Source of the DNA: Sagittula marina | GTDB taxonomy: Bacteria; Pseudomonadota; Alphaproteobacteria; Rhodobacterales; Rhodobacteraceae | Direction: 5' to 3' | Assembly: GCF_014196795.1 (NCBI RefSeq) | Contig: NZ_JACIEJ010000001.1 | Span: 496,001-560,000, forward strand | Length of the DNA stretch: 64,000 bases | Part shown: positions 21,130 through 29,912 of the stretch, piece by piece | Position numbering within the stretch: the stretch's first letter is position 1 | Layout of the letters: every line of letters starts with the position of its first letter | Notes under the pieces: generated by a model | Told to the model about the DNA's origin: nothing | The model's input: the letters and a program-made list of their open reading frames with translations, nothing else | Databases searched by the model: none | Translations under genes and position numbers: made by a program

Positions 21130-21819
21130 TTACGCAGCTTCTGCTGCCACAGCGTCGGAGGCCGAGAAGCGGAAACCGGCGCCGCGCACGGTTTCAATGT
21201 CCACGGCCCCGGACGACGCCTGCAAGCATGACCGCAGGTTGCAGATGTAGACGTCGAAGACGCGGGCATCTGGCTCATTCTCCAACCCGTAGATGTGGGA
21301 CAGAAGTTCGGCACGGGTGACAAGCTGGCCCGGGCGCAGCGTGATGTATTCCAGCAGTTCATACAGCTTCGGAGAGAGCTTCAGCGGGCAGCCCATAAGG
21401 TAGGCTTTTCGGGTCAGCAGGTCGACGCGCAGCGGACCATGTTGGATTTGTGGCACAGACAAACCCAGGGAGCGTCGTGCCACCGCCTGCAGGGTGACCA
21501 CAGCCTCTTCCGGCGGGCGGGTGGCGTCGATTACGCAGTCTGCGCCGGCCTCCAGCCACGCGGTGATCTGCTCTGCCCGTGGTTTATCTGCGACCAGGGC
21601 GATGGGCATGTCGTTCGACTGTCGGCGCAGCGTGGCCAGGGAAAGCGCCGCCGTTCCCACCTGATCGGCGGCAAGGATCAACAGATCAGCCTCGCCGTGT
21701 TTCATGAAATGGGCGATGTCTTCGATCCGGTCGGTGCGCGTCATAAGCGTGCCGTTCGCGGCGAGCTCGGCGGCCAGAGTCATCATGGTCCAGTTGGTTT
21801 CGGCGATCAGGTAACGCAT
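21130..21819 (-). CDS. OmpR-type response regulator with degenerate receiver
   Basis: A 229-residue protein. The C-terminal winged helix is clear (GPLRVDLLTRKAYLMG, LSPKLYELLEYITLRPGQLVTRAELLSHIYG, DVYICNLRSCL, IETVRGAGFRF). The N-terminal half has receiver-like length and pattern but lacks its chemistry: the acidic pair is ET, no Asp sits at the phosphorylation position in ADLLILAADQ, and the conserved Lys before Pro is replaced in VIDATRP. It therefore probably works without phosphorylation. No histidine kinase is adjacent. The ATG at 21819 is used. Confidence 0.82.
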   Translation of the reverse strand: MRYLIAETNWTMMTLAAELAANGTLMTRTDRIEDIAHFMKHGEADLLILAADQVGTAALSLATLRRQSNDMPIALVADKPRAEQITAWLEAGADCVIDATRPPEEAVVTLQAVARRSLGLSVPQIQHGPLRVDLLTRKAYLMGCPLKLSPKLYELLEYITLRPGQLVTRAELLSHIYGLENEPDARVFDVYICNLRSCLQASSGAVDIETVRGAGFRFSASDAVAAEAA

Positions 21820-22177
21820 TTGCTCGTCCTCACATTGAGTAGGGTCGGTTCGTCGGGACGTGTCGACCCCGCCGGTGCAACCCCGGTCCGGGGCCACACA
21901 CATGGCGGTCGGAGGGGCACGGAAGCGATGTTCTAACCGGTGTGCCCGAGGAGGTGCTGCGTTCTGCAACCTGTCTTAATGGTCTACGTTCAGATTGCGC
22001 GCGGAATGTGACGTGCTTTGGGCGAAGCCACGGCAAAGCCCCCATTAACCGCTCTCCAAAGCACAGCTGCGCTATGCTTTCGTGCAAGAAGCGCCTGCGC
22101 GCACAGATGTGCACCCCGACACGGGGGCTGTGCACGGGTGGCGTTGACTTGGCCCCCGTAGCGCTACAACGAAGCGT
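21820..22177. other. Divergent intergenic region, possible leaderless promoter
   Basis: This 358-base gap separates the divergent response regulator and hemerythrin genes. A TTGACT (22144-22149) and TACAAC (22165-22170), 15 bases apart, end only 7 bases before the hemerythrin ATG, so its transcript could start at or next to the start codon. The rest holds no gene I can support. Confidence 0.35.
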
Positions 22178-22729
22178 ATGGACAAACTTTATGATCTGAC
22201 CGAGCGAGACGGCCTTCCAGAATCGCTGCGGGTACTGCTGGAGACCTTCCCACGTGAAGAGTGGGAGTCGCATCCGAATTTCGCGGGGCTTGTGGCCTTT
22301 TGGCTGGATCGGCACGAGATGTTCCGCAAACTCTGCGCTGTCATGGGCACAGACGCGGAGGCCGTGATGGACAAGAAGATGGACCCGCGCGCCATGCAGC
22401 AAAGACTGAGCCAATATGGCGGGGCGCTGTTGCAGCAACTGCACGGGCATCACCAGATCGAAGATGCGCATTACTTCCCGGTGCTGCGAAAACGTGAGAA
22501 AACCCTGGATCGCGGATTCGACATTCTCGACCGCGACCACCACGCGATGGACGGCCTGATGACCCGCTTTGCCGATGGCGCGAATGGCGTCCTGCAAGGC
22601 AGCCTCGAGACAGGCCGCTTTCGTCAAGAGCTGACCAGCTTCGAGAGTCTGCTGATGCGCCATCTGGCCGATGAGGAGGACCTGATCGTGCCGGTGATCC
22701 TGAAGCATGGTCCGGACGGAATGCACTGA
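22178..22729 (+). CDS. Hemerythrin-like (HHE) domain protein
   Basis: A 183-residue helical protein with hemerythrin-type iron ligands spaced along a four-helix bundle: WLDRHEMFRKL, LHGHHQIEDAHYFP, DRDHHAMDGLM and LMRHLADEEDLIVP. Such proteins bind oxygen or nitric oxide at a di-iron centre or take part in iron handling. It lies just upstream of cydDC, so a link with low-oxygen or nitrosative physiology is plausible but is inference. Confidence 0.85.
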   Translation: MDKLYDLTERDGLPESLRVLLETFPREEWESHPNFAGLVAFWLDRHEMFRKLCAVMGTDAEAVMDKKMDPRAMQQRLSQYGGALLQQLHGHHQIEDAHYFPVLRKREKTLDRGFDILDRDHHAMDGLMTRFADGANGVLQGSLETGRFRQELTSFESLLMRHLADEEDLIVPVILKHGPDGMH

Positions 22730-22823
22730 AGCCGCTCTGATTGCGCGGCACCGGGTGGGGCGCTTGGACGCGGAGCTTTGGGTTTTACTCGCCGTCATGG
22801 GGCCGTAGCGTTGCGCCAAAGCC

Positions 22824-24437
22824 ATGGCCGGGGCAGAGCGCGTGACACAGAGACAACAGGATACGAACAGAGCAGGTCTGATCGGCGCGGCCCTTTCCTT
22901 GGCGGCGGCCTTGATCTGGCCGTTTCAGGCGTGGCTGGTGGCCGCCTTGCTCGGGCGCCTGTTGTCGGGAGAGGCCGCTTTGGTCTGGCCAACGGTCGCC
23001 GGTTTCGTGGCCTTGGGGCTGGTGCGCTCCGCGTTGGAGGCTGGATCTCACGCTGCCTTGGCGCGCCATGCTGACACCGTTTTGGCGACCCTCCGCACTG
23101 AGGTTGTAGGGGGCGAGCGCCGTACATTGGACACCTCGTCCATCGGCGGCCCCGGAGCGCTCTCCGCCCTCGTCTCGGAAAAAGCAGAGGCGCTTCGTCC
23201 CTATCTGATGCGCTATCGTCCAGCCCGCTTGCGCGCGACGGTGGTGCCTTTGGTGATCCTCGTTCTGGCATTCTGGAACGCATGGGCGGTGGGTGTCGTC
23301 TTGCTGTTGTCTGGCCCGCTGATTCCGCTTTTCATGGCGCTGGTCGGCTGGGCGGCCAAGGACGCCAGCGCCCGCCAGATGGACGAAATCGGCTCTCTGG
23401 GGGATTTGCTGGTGGACCGGTTGGCCGCGCTGGCCGACCTCCGGCTGATTGGCGCGGGTAAGGCCGTGACGGACGACTTCGCCGAAGCCTCTGAACGGTT
23501 GCGCGGCAAGACAATGGCCGTGCTGCGTGTCGCTTTTCTATCCTCGACCGTGCTGGAGCTTTTCGCCGCGCTGGGCGTCGCCATGGTGGCCGTCTGGACC
23601 GGCTTTTCCTTGCTGGAGCAGGTACACTGGGGCGGAGACGTCACCCCGACCACCGGCATCTGGCTGCTGTTGCTGGCACCGGAGTTCTTTCAGCCGCTGC
23701 GCGACCTCGCCAGCGCGTGGCATGACAAGGCCGCTGCCGACGCTGTGCAGGAAGAGCTGCAAAACTGGCGTGGTCAGGAACGGGCAGCCATGCCGGGTCA
23801 CGGGCAGGGCGGTGTCGCCATCACGGGCGTCCTTGCGCTGAATAACATTTCACTGCATCGCGGGGACCGGCAGATCCATTTGCCCGACCTTGAGATCAGG
23901 CCGGGCACGCGCATCGCCCTGACTGGGCCGAGTGGGGCGGGCAAGACGACGCTGCTGCGCCTGCTCGCCGGATTGGAACGACCGGAGACCGGGGAGCTCA
24001 CGCTGGATGGTCAGCCCTTGGCGGATCGGTTGGACGATTGGCGCGCGGGGCTCGGCTGGATGCCGCAAGCGCCGCATTTCCTCGCCCGCTCGCTGCGCTA
24101 CAACGTGGGCTTCGGCGCATCGCTGGGCGGGGAAGTCGCGCAGGCGGCGCTGGGCCCCGTGGTGCAAGGTCTGCCCAAAGGTGATCTGACACCCCTTGGC
24201 GAACGCGGCGCGGGCCTGTCTGGCGGCGAGGCGCGGCGCGTGACTTTGGCGCGTGCTCTGCATGGAGCGCCACAGGTTTTGCTGGCGGACGAACCCACCG
24301 CCGATCTGGATGATGATACGGCAGAGGCCGTGACGCGCGGCCTGTTGTCCCACAAGGGGACGCTGATTGTCGCAACCCACGATCTGCGGTTGGCGGCACA
24401 GATGGACCGCGTGATTGACCTCGGAGACACGCAATGA
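22824..24437 (+). CDS. cydD: Thiol reductant ABC exporter, CydD subunit
   Basis: A 537-residue half-transporter: six membrane helices then an ATPase domain with Walker A GPSGAGKTT (about residue 373), signature LSGGEARR and Walker B VLLADEP. With CydC it exports glutathione and cysteine to the periplasm, a step needed to assemble cytochrome bd. First gene of cydDCABX; its stop overlaps the cydC start as ATGA (24434-24437). Confidence 0.94.
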   Translation: MAGAERVTQRQQDTNRAGLIGAALSLAAALIWPFQAWLVAALLGRLLSGEAALVWPTVAGFVALGLVRSALEAGSHAALARHADTVLATLRTEVVGGERRTLDTSSIGGPGALSALVSEKAEALRPYLMRYRPARLRATVVPLVILVLAFWNAWAVGVVLLLSGPLIPLFMALVGWAAKDASARQMDEIGSLGDLLVDRLAALADLRLIGAGKAVTDDFAEASERLRGKTMAVLRVAFLSSTVLELFAALGVAMVAVWTGFSLLEQVHWGGDVTPTTGIWLLLLAPEFFQPLRDLASAWHDKAAADAVQEELQNWRGQERAAMPGHGQGGVAITGVLALNNISLHRGDRQIHLPDLEIRPGTRIALTGPSGAGKTTLLRLLAGLERPETGELTLDGQPLADRLDDWRAGLGWMPQAPHFLARSLRYNVGFGASLGGEVAQAALGPVVQGLPKGDLTPLGERGAGLSGGEARRVTLARALHGAPQVLLADEPTADLDDDTAEAVTRGLLSHKGTLIVATHDLRLAAQMDRVIDLGDTQ

Positions 24438-26068
24438 ACGCTCTGTGGCAGATTGTGACGCTGATCCTGCGCGGCCAGTCCAAAGCGCTGCTGCGCGGGT
24501 TTGCCCTCTCGGTGACGGTGCTGACCATGGGCGCGGCCCTGCTGGGCCTGTCGGGATGGTTCATCACGGCGGCCTCTGTGGCAGGGCTCGCCGGGACGGG
24601 CGCACTGTTCAATGTGTTTGTCCCATCCTCAATGGTGCGCTTCCTTGCCATGGGGCGCACGGCGGCCCGATACGGTGAGCGTGTGCTGACCCATGATGCG
24701 ACGCTGCGGGCGCTCTCTGACTTGCGGGTGTCCTTGCTGCGCGGTTTGTTGGCGCAACCGTGGCGCGCCCTGGAAAGACTGCGCGCCAATGCTGTGCTGA
24801 ACAGGGTAACGGCAGACGTGGATGCGCTGGGCGGTGTGCTGCTGCGCTTGGTGCTGCCGGGTGCGGCGGGTGTGCTTGTGGTGACGGGGGCAGGGGTCGT
24901 TCTGGCGTGGCTTGTGCACCCTTGGGTCGGACTGTGGGTCGCCGGGATGTGGTTGCTCTGTCCGACGCTGATCTTTGTTCTTGGGCAACGTCTGGCACGT
25001 AAGCCCGCCCGGCGGCAGGAGGCTGCGCTTCAGGCCGCCCGGTCCCGCATGGTGGACATGGTCGCCGCGCGCGAAGACCTTGCAGTCTATGGTCAGTTGT
25101 CGACGGCGCAACGCCGTGTGGACGACGCCTTTTGGCGGGAGGCCACGGCCCGACGCGCACTTGACGCGGTGGAGCGGCGCATGGGCTTCGGCCTCGACAT
25201 GATCGGCACGCTTGTGGTCGGCGGAGCGCTGGCCATCGGCGCGACGCTGGCAGAGGCCGGGACGCTCAGCGCAGCACAGGTGGCGCTGGGCGCTTTGGCG
25301 GCGCTCGCTTTGGGCGAGGCAGTCGCACCCGTGCGCCGCGCGCTGGCCGAGGTCGGGCGCATGACACAGGCGGCGCGGCGCGTTGCTCCGTCGCTGACAA
25401 CGGTCCGGGCGGAGCCTTCTGCTGTCGCGCCCAAAGGGGTGCTGATGTTGGACGCCGTGACCTCAGGCCGCTTTGCGCCTGTCACAGTCCGTGTCGCGCC
25501 GGGTGAAACCGTGGCCCTCACCGGGCCAAGCGGACGCGGCAAATCGACCTTGCTTTATATGGCCGCAGGCGTCCTGCTCCCGGCGGAGGGACGTGTCTCG
25601 CTGGGGGGCCAAGCCCCGGACGAAGAAGCCATATGGCGGCAATCCGTCGTCATGGTGCCGCAACGCCACGCGCTGATCGCAGGCACCGTGCGCGACAACC
25701 TTGCCATGGCCGGACCGTCGACCGACGAGGCGATGCTGGCTGCGCTCGACTCCGTTGCGCTCTATGACGTCATCGCAGCCAAGGGTGGGCTGGACGCGCG
25801 CCTCGGGTTTCGGGGGACGGGCCTGTCGGGCGGAGAGGCCCGGCGGCTTGTGCTTGCCCGCGCGTTGCTCGCGCAGCCGCGTGTGTTGCTGCTCGATGAG
25901 CCGACAGAAGGTCTGGACCGAGAGACGGCGCGCCGTGTCATGGCGGGGTTGCGTGCCGCGCTGCCTGATGCTGCTTTCCTCATCGCAGCGCATCGGGCAG
26001 AGGATATCTCACAGGCGGACTGCGTCATCGGGTTGCAGGGACGGGCTGCCACAGGGTTAAAATTCTGA
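24434..26068 (+). CDS. cydC: Thiol reductant ABC exporter, CydC subunit
   Basis: A 544-residue half-transporter paired with CydD. Six helices are followed by an ATPase domain with Walker A GPSGRGKST, signature LSGGEARR and Walker B VLLLDEP. The Arg in the Walker A loop is uncommon but tolerated. Translation is coupled to cydD by the ATGA overlap. It precedes cydAB by about 106 bases, which contain a separate regulatory site. Confidence 0.94.
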   Translation: MNALWQIVTLILRGQSKALLRGFALSVTVLTMGAALLGLSGWFITAASVAGLAGTGALFNVFVPSSMVRFLAMGRTAARYGERVLTHDATLRALSDLRVSLLRGLLAQPWRALERLRANAVLNRVTADVDALGGVLLRLVLPGAAGVLVVTGAGVVLAWLVHPWVGLWVAGMWLLCPTLIFVLGQRLARKPARRQEAALQAARSRMVDMVAAREDLAVYGQLSTAQRRVDDAFWREATARRALDAVERRMGFGLDMIGTLVVGGALAIGATLAEAGTLSAAQVALGALAALALGEAVAPVRRALAEVGRMTQAARRVAPSLTTVRAEPSAVAPKGVLMLDAVTSGRFAPVTVRVAPGETVALTGPSGRGKSTLLYMAAGVLLPAEGRVSLGGQAPDEEAIWRQSVVMVPQRHALIAGTVRDNLAMAGPSTDEAMLAALDSVALYDVIAAKGGLDARLGFRGTGLSGGEARRLVLARALLAQPRVLLLDEPTEGLDRETARRVMAGLRAALPDAAFLIAAHRAEDISQADCVIGLQGRAATGLKF

Positions 26069-26084
26069 ATCTAAGATATGGGAA

Positions 26085-26098
26085 TTGATGCACGTCAA
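26085..26098 (+). promoter_or_regulatory. FNR/FnrL-type binding site upstream of cydA
   Basis: TTGAT-GCAC-GTCAA matches the FNR consensus TTGAT-N4-ATCAA at nine of ten fixed positions. A TATAAC (26120-26125) lies where a -10 should be if the site is centred near -41.5, the class II activator position. This suggests oxygen-responsive activation of cydABX separate from cydDC. Confidence 0.75.
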
Positions 26099-26174
26099 AG
26101 TGACATGCGACAAATAGAATATAACAGTCCGGAGCCCCGCTGATGGGGCATGGATGATTGAAGGGAGCCACGCC

Positions 26175-27794
26175 ATGGAAATCGGCTTGGTCGAGCTGTC
26201 ACGCCTGCAATTTGGTATGACCGCCTTGTATCACTTTCTCTTCGTACCGCTGACACTGGGTTTGTCGATCCTCGTCGCGATAATGGAGACCGTCTACGTC
26301 ATGACGAACCGCCCGATCTGGCGGCAGATGACGAAATTCTGGGGCACGCTGTTCGGTATCAACTTTGTGCTGGGCGTCGCCACGGGCATCACGATGGAAT
26401 TCCAGTTTGGCATGAACTGGTCTTACTATTCGCACTACGTCGGGGACATCTTCGGCGCGCCGCTGGCGATGGAAGGGCTGATGGCCTTTTTCATGGAGGC
26501 AACATTCGTCGGGCTGTTTTTCTTTGGCTGGGACAAGCTGTCGAAGGTCGGCCACCTTGTCATTACGTGGCTGGTCGCCATCGGATCGAACTTCTCCGCG
26601 CTGTGGATTCTGATCGCGAACGGCTGGATGGCCAATCCGGTAGGCGCTGAATTCAACCCCGAGACCATGCGCATGGAAATGACCTCCTTCTTCGAGGTGG
26701 TCTTTAACGAGGTGGCGCAGGCCAAATTCGTACACACCGTGTCGGCGGGCTATGTCACCGCGTCCCTTTTCGTGCTGGGAGTGTCGGCCTTTTACCTGCT
26801 GAAAGGGCGGCACACCGATCTCGCGCGCCGGTCGATTGCCGTGGCTTCTGCGTTCGGCCTGGCCTCCGCACTGTCGGTGGTCGTTCTTGGTGATGAATCC
26901 GGCTACTCGGCCTCTCAGACGCAAAAGATGAAGCTCGCCAGCATCGAGGCGATGTGGGAAACCGAAGCCGCGCCTGCCTCTTTTACATTGGTGGGCCTGC
27001 CCAACATGGAAGACCGCGAGACCCACTACGCGATTCATATCCCATGGGTCATGGGACTGATCGGTACACGCAGCTTCGATACTGAAATCGCGGGCATTAA
27101 CGAACTGGTGGCCGAAAACGAGGGCCGCGTGCGTATGGGGATCATTGCCTATGACGCATTGATGGAGATCCGCGAGGCGCGGGCCGCCGGCGAAGAGATC
27201 CCGAGCCAGGCCAAATTCCGCTTCGAGCAGAATTCGGATGATCTGGGCTATGCCTTCCTGTTGAAGCGCTACGTCGAAGACCCGCGTGACGCCACCGAGG
27301 CGCAGATCGCACAGGCCGCAGACGATACGATCCCCTATGTCCCGACCTTGTTCTGGGCATTCCGGATCATGGTGGGCCTTGGCATGAGCTTCATCCTCAT
27401 CACGGCCTATTTCTTCTGGCGGACGTCGTTCAGGCGCATGACCTACCCAAAGTGGTCTCTCTATGCCGCCGTGGGTTTCATCCCATTGCCGTGGATCGCG
27501 GCAGAGATGGGCTGGCTCGTGGCCGAGGTGGGCCGCCAGCCGTGGACCGTGGACGGGATGCTGCCGACGGCACTGTCGGCTTCGTATCTGACCGTCGGCG
27601 ACCTGCTGTTCACGCTGTTTGGGTTTGCCCTGTTCTATACGGTCCTCTTTGTCATCGAGGTCAAGCTGATGATCAAATACATCAAGATCGGCCCAACGCA
27701 GGATGTGGACAGCACTATCGCGTGGCAGGAGCGTCACGTGGGGCGTCTGTCCACCCGGCGCAATCAAAGCCCCCTCGCGGAACCGGCGGAGTAA
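26175..27794 (+). CDS. cydA: Cytochrome bd ubiquinol oxidase subunit I
   Basis: A 539-residue inner-membrane subunit that binds haems b558, b595 and d and oxidises ubiquinol with high oxygen affinity. It starts MEIGLVELSRLQFGMTALYHFLFVPLTLG (His ligand region), has the GWMANPVGAEFNP motif and a long Q-loop between helices 6 and 7 (residues about 250-385), the form typical of CydA rather than cyanide-insensitive CioA. The ATG at 26175 has GGGAG upstream; 26154 is an unlikely earlier start. Confidence 0.97.
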   Translation: MEIGLVELSRLQFGMTALYHFLFVPLTLGLSILVAIMETVYVMTNRPIWRQMTKFWGTLFGINFVLGVATGITMEFQFGMNWSYYSHYVGDIFGAPLAMEGLMAFFMEATFVGLFFFGWDKLSKVGHLVITWLVAIGSNFSALWILIANGWMANPVGAEFNPETMRMEMTSFFEVVFNEVAQAKFVHTVSAGYVTASLFVLGVSAFYLLKGRHTDLARRSIAVASAFGLASALSVVVLGDESGYSASQTQKMKLASIEAMWETEAAPASFTLVGLPNMEDRETHYAIHIPWVMGLIGTRSFDTEIAGINELVAENEGRVRMGIIAYDALMEIREARAAGEEIPSQAKFRFEQNSDDLGYAFLLKRYVEDPRDATEAQIAQAADDTIPYVPTLFWAFRIMVGLGMSFILITAYFFWRTSFRRMTYPKWSLYAAVGFIPLPWIAAEMGWLVAEVGRQPWTVDGMLPTALSASYLTVGDLLFTLFGFALFYTVLFVIEVKLMIKYIKIGPTQDVDSTIAWQERHVGRLSTRRNQSPLAEPAE

Positions 27795-27800
27795 CATACC

Positions 27801-28964
27801 ATGATCATGCACGAACTTATCAACTACGAGACTCTGCGCGTTCTATGGTGGGGCCTGCTTGGGGTGCTGCTGATCGCCTTCGCCCTGACCGACGGTTTCG
27901 ACATGGGGGTCGGCGCGCTGCTGCCTTTCGTGGCAAAAACGGATTTGGAACGGCGCGTCGTCATCAACACGGTCGGCCCGGTGTGGGAGGGCAACCAAGT
28001 CTGGTTCATCCTTGGCGGCGGGGCGATATTTGCCGCGTGGCCACCACTTTATGCGGTCGCGTTCAGCGGTCTGTACCTTGCCATGTTCATGATCCTCGCG
28101 GCGCTGATCGTACGCCCTGTGGCGTTCAAATACCGTTCCAAACGCGAAGATCCCAAATGGCGGACGCGCTGGGACTGGGCGCTGTTTGCAGGCGGTGCTG
28201 TGCCGGCCCTGTTGTTCGGTGTGGCCGTTGGCAACGTGCTGCTCGGCGTGCCGTTTCGTCTGACGCAGGATCTGCTGTCAATATACGAGGGCGGCATGAT
28301 CATGAAGCTGGTGGGGCTGCTGCGCCCCTTCGCACTGCTGGCAGGCGTGGTGTCGTTTTCCATGCTGCTGATGCACGGCGCCGCGTGGTTGACGCTTAAA
28401 ACCGAAGGTCTGGTGCAGCAACGCGCCCGTTCCATCGGCGTTAAGGCCGGGATGATCGCCGCCGCAGGTTATGCGCTGGCGGGGCTCTGGCTGGCGGTGG
28501 GGGTCGACGGTTATTCCTTTGTGAACGAAGTCGCCCTCGACGGCCCCTCCAATCCGCTATTCAATGAAGTGGCACGCGAGGGGTCGTGGCTGTCGGCCTA
28601 TGCTGAGCGTCCGTGGATCGCACTCGCACCGATCATGGGCTTCGTCGGCATCGCGCTGGCGGTTCTGGGGTTGAAGGCGGGGCGCGAGGTTTCCACCCTG
28701 CTGTGGTCCAAGATGGGCATTCTGGGCATCGTGTCCTCGGTTGGCCTGACCATGTTTCCCTTTATCTTGCCGTCCAGCATCGACCCGACGTCCTCCCTGA
28801 CTGTCTGGGATGCGTCTTCATCGCATCTGACACTGTTCGTCATGCTGATCTGCACGGCGATCTTCCTGCCGTTGATCCTGATGTACACAGCTTGGGTGTA
28901 CAGGGTGCTCTGGGGCAAGGTCACCGAAGAAGACGTGAACGAAAACGCTGAAACCCTGTACTGA
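27801..28964 (+). CDS. cydB: Cytochrome bd ubiquinol oxidase subunit II
   Basis: A 387-residue membrane subunit with about eight helices that pairs with CydA. It begins with INYETLRVLWWGLLGVLLIAFALTDGFDMGVGALLPF and the TVGPVWEGNQVWFILGGGAIFAAWP segment, both strongly conserved in CydB. Six bases separate it from cydA, and cydX follows at once. Confidence 0.98.
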   Translation: MIMHELINYETLRVLWWGLLGVLLIAFALTDGFDMGVGALLPFVAKTDLERRVVINTVGPVWEGNQVWFILGGGAIFAAWPPLYAVAFSGLYLAMFMILAALIVRPVAFKYRSKREDPKWRTRWDWALFAGGAVPALLFGVAVGNVLLGVPFRLTQDLLSIYEGGMIMKLVGLLRPFALLAGVVSFSMLLMHGAAWLTLKTEGLVQQRARSIGVKAGMIAAAGYALAGLWLAVGVDGYSFVNEVALDGPSNPLFNEVAREGSWLSAYAERPWIALAPIMGFVGIALAVLGLKAGREVSTLLWSKMGILGIVSSVGLTMFPFILPSSIDPTSSLTVWDASSSHLTLFVMLICTAIFLPLILMYTAWVYRVLWGKVTEEDVNENAETLY

Positions 28965-28978
28965 AAAGGACCTGACAC

Positions 28979-29113
28979 ATGTGGTATTTCGCTTGGATTC
29001 TCGGGCTGGCTTTGGCGGCAGCCTTTGCGGTGCTGAACGCGATGTGGCTGGAGCTGCGCGAGGACGCACGGATTGCCGAAGACGCCGACCGTGAGAATGG
29101 TCTCGTCGACTGA
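28979..29113 (+). CDS. cydX: CydX small subunit of cytochrome bd oxidase
   Basis: A 44-residue membrane protein. It begins MWYFAWILGLALAAAFAVLN, almost the same as the E. coli CydX start (MWYFAWILG), and has one transmembrane helix followed by an acidic tail ending GLVD. CydX stabilises the haem centres of the bd oxidase. AAAGGA lies 8 bases upstream, 14 bases after the cydB stop. It is easily missed because of its size. Confidence 0.95.
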   Translation: MWYFAWILGLALAAAFAVLNAMWLELREDARIAEDADRENGLVD

Positions 29114-29912
29114 CGCAATTCGGGGCAGTGTGGGGGGCTCGTAAGCGCAATCGGGCCCCTCAGAAACGCGGGCGTCATAGTCTTCGACAGCTCGCTCAAG
29201 GCGCGGCACATCGCCAAGCCCGTGTGAATGACATTGCAGAAATCATTAAGACGCAATCGGAGCGCTGCATCGAGAATTGCGGGCGCCTTCGAAATGCGAC
29301 TGTGTCGCCGTTCGTTCCGACGAGTCCGGCTTTACGAACCGCAGGGGCGGCAGCGCGGCCTTAGGCGATTGCCCAGCTTCTGCCGCTTGGTTCACGGCTC
29401 GACGTCATGCGGCGCGATCAGCGGGTCATCACCTGCATGCCGTGTCCTCTACCTTACCCAATGGCGCGCGCTGGCCGGGTGCACGGCCTTTTCGCGCCCG
29501 CTTGCGCGCCAGGGAATCACATTGTCCAGTGTGAAAGCGACGAGGTTGCATGAGCGGCGATTTCCATCTCGCGTCGTTTCCGAAGCGCCCAATGCGACGT
29601 CATGGCTTAATTTAACACCTGAAACTTTTCTCCCATAATTTGTAGAAAAATGCCAATTGATCTTCTGACCCACGGTCGGAATCTGTGCCTTAGTTAATTA
29701 CTATCATAGTGATAGCACGATTTTCATGTTTGGTATTCTTGTGCCGATGAGAGGCAGAGAATGCGTCATTTTGCGTGAAAGCGGCGGATGGTTAAATTTT
29801 CAGCAGATCTGGAAAGCGGGTTCCTTCCTGCTTGACCGTTCACCGGGGTGAGCGGCTCTTGACCTTACACCGCGCTGAAATGGCGCTTCAGTAAACGTAG
29901 AAGAGCCCGCCC
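29114..29912. other. Long intergenic region before the catabolic ABC operon
   Basis: About 800 bases. The GC-rich first 500 bases contain short open frames with no recognisable domain. The last 300 are AT-rich and are likely to hold the promoter of the following operon. A 15-base palindrome at 29701-29715 is the only distinct element. Confidence 0.5.
29701..29715. promoter_or_regulatory. Perfect palindrome, candidate operator
   Basis: CTATCA-TAG-TGATAG, a perfect 6+3+6 inverted repeat in AT-rich DNA, about 200 bases upstream of the M24-like gene. It could be the operator of the RpiR regulator encoded at the far end of the operon, but that link is a guess. Confidence 0.4.

Noticed and set aside
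26199..27812. A 537-residue minus-strand frame opposite cydA
   Set aside because: Antisense shadow of a well supported gene.
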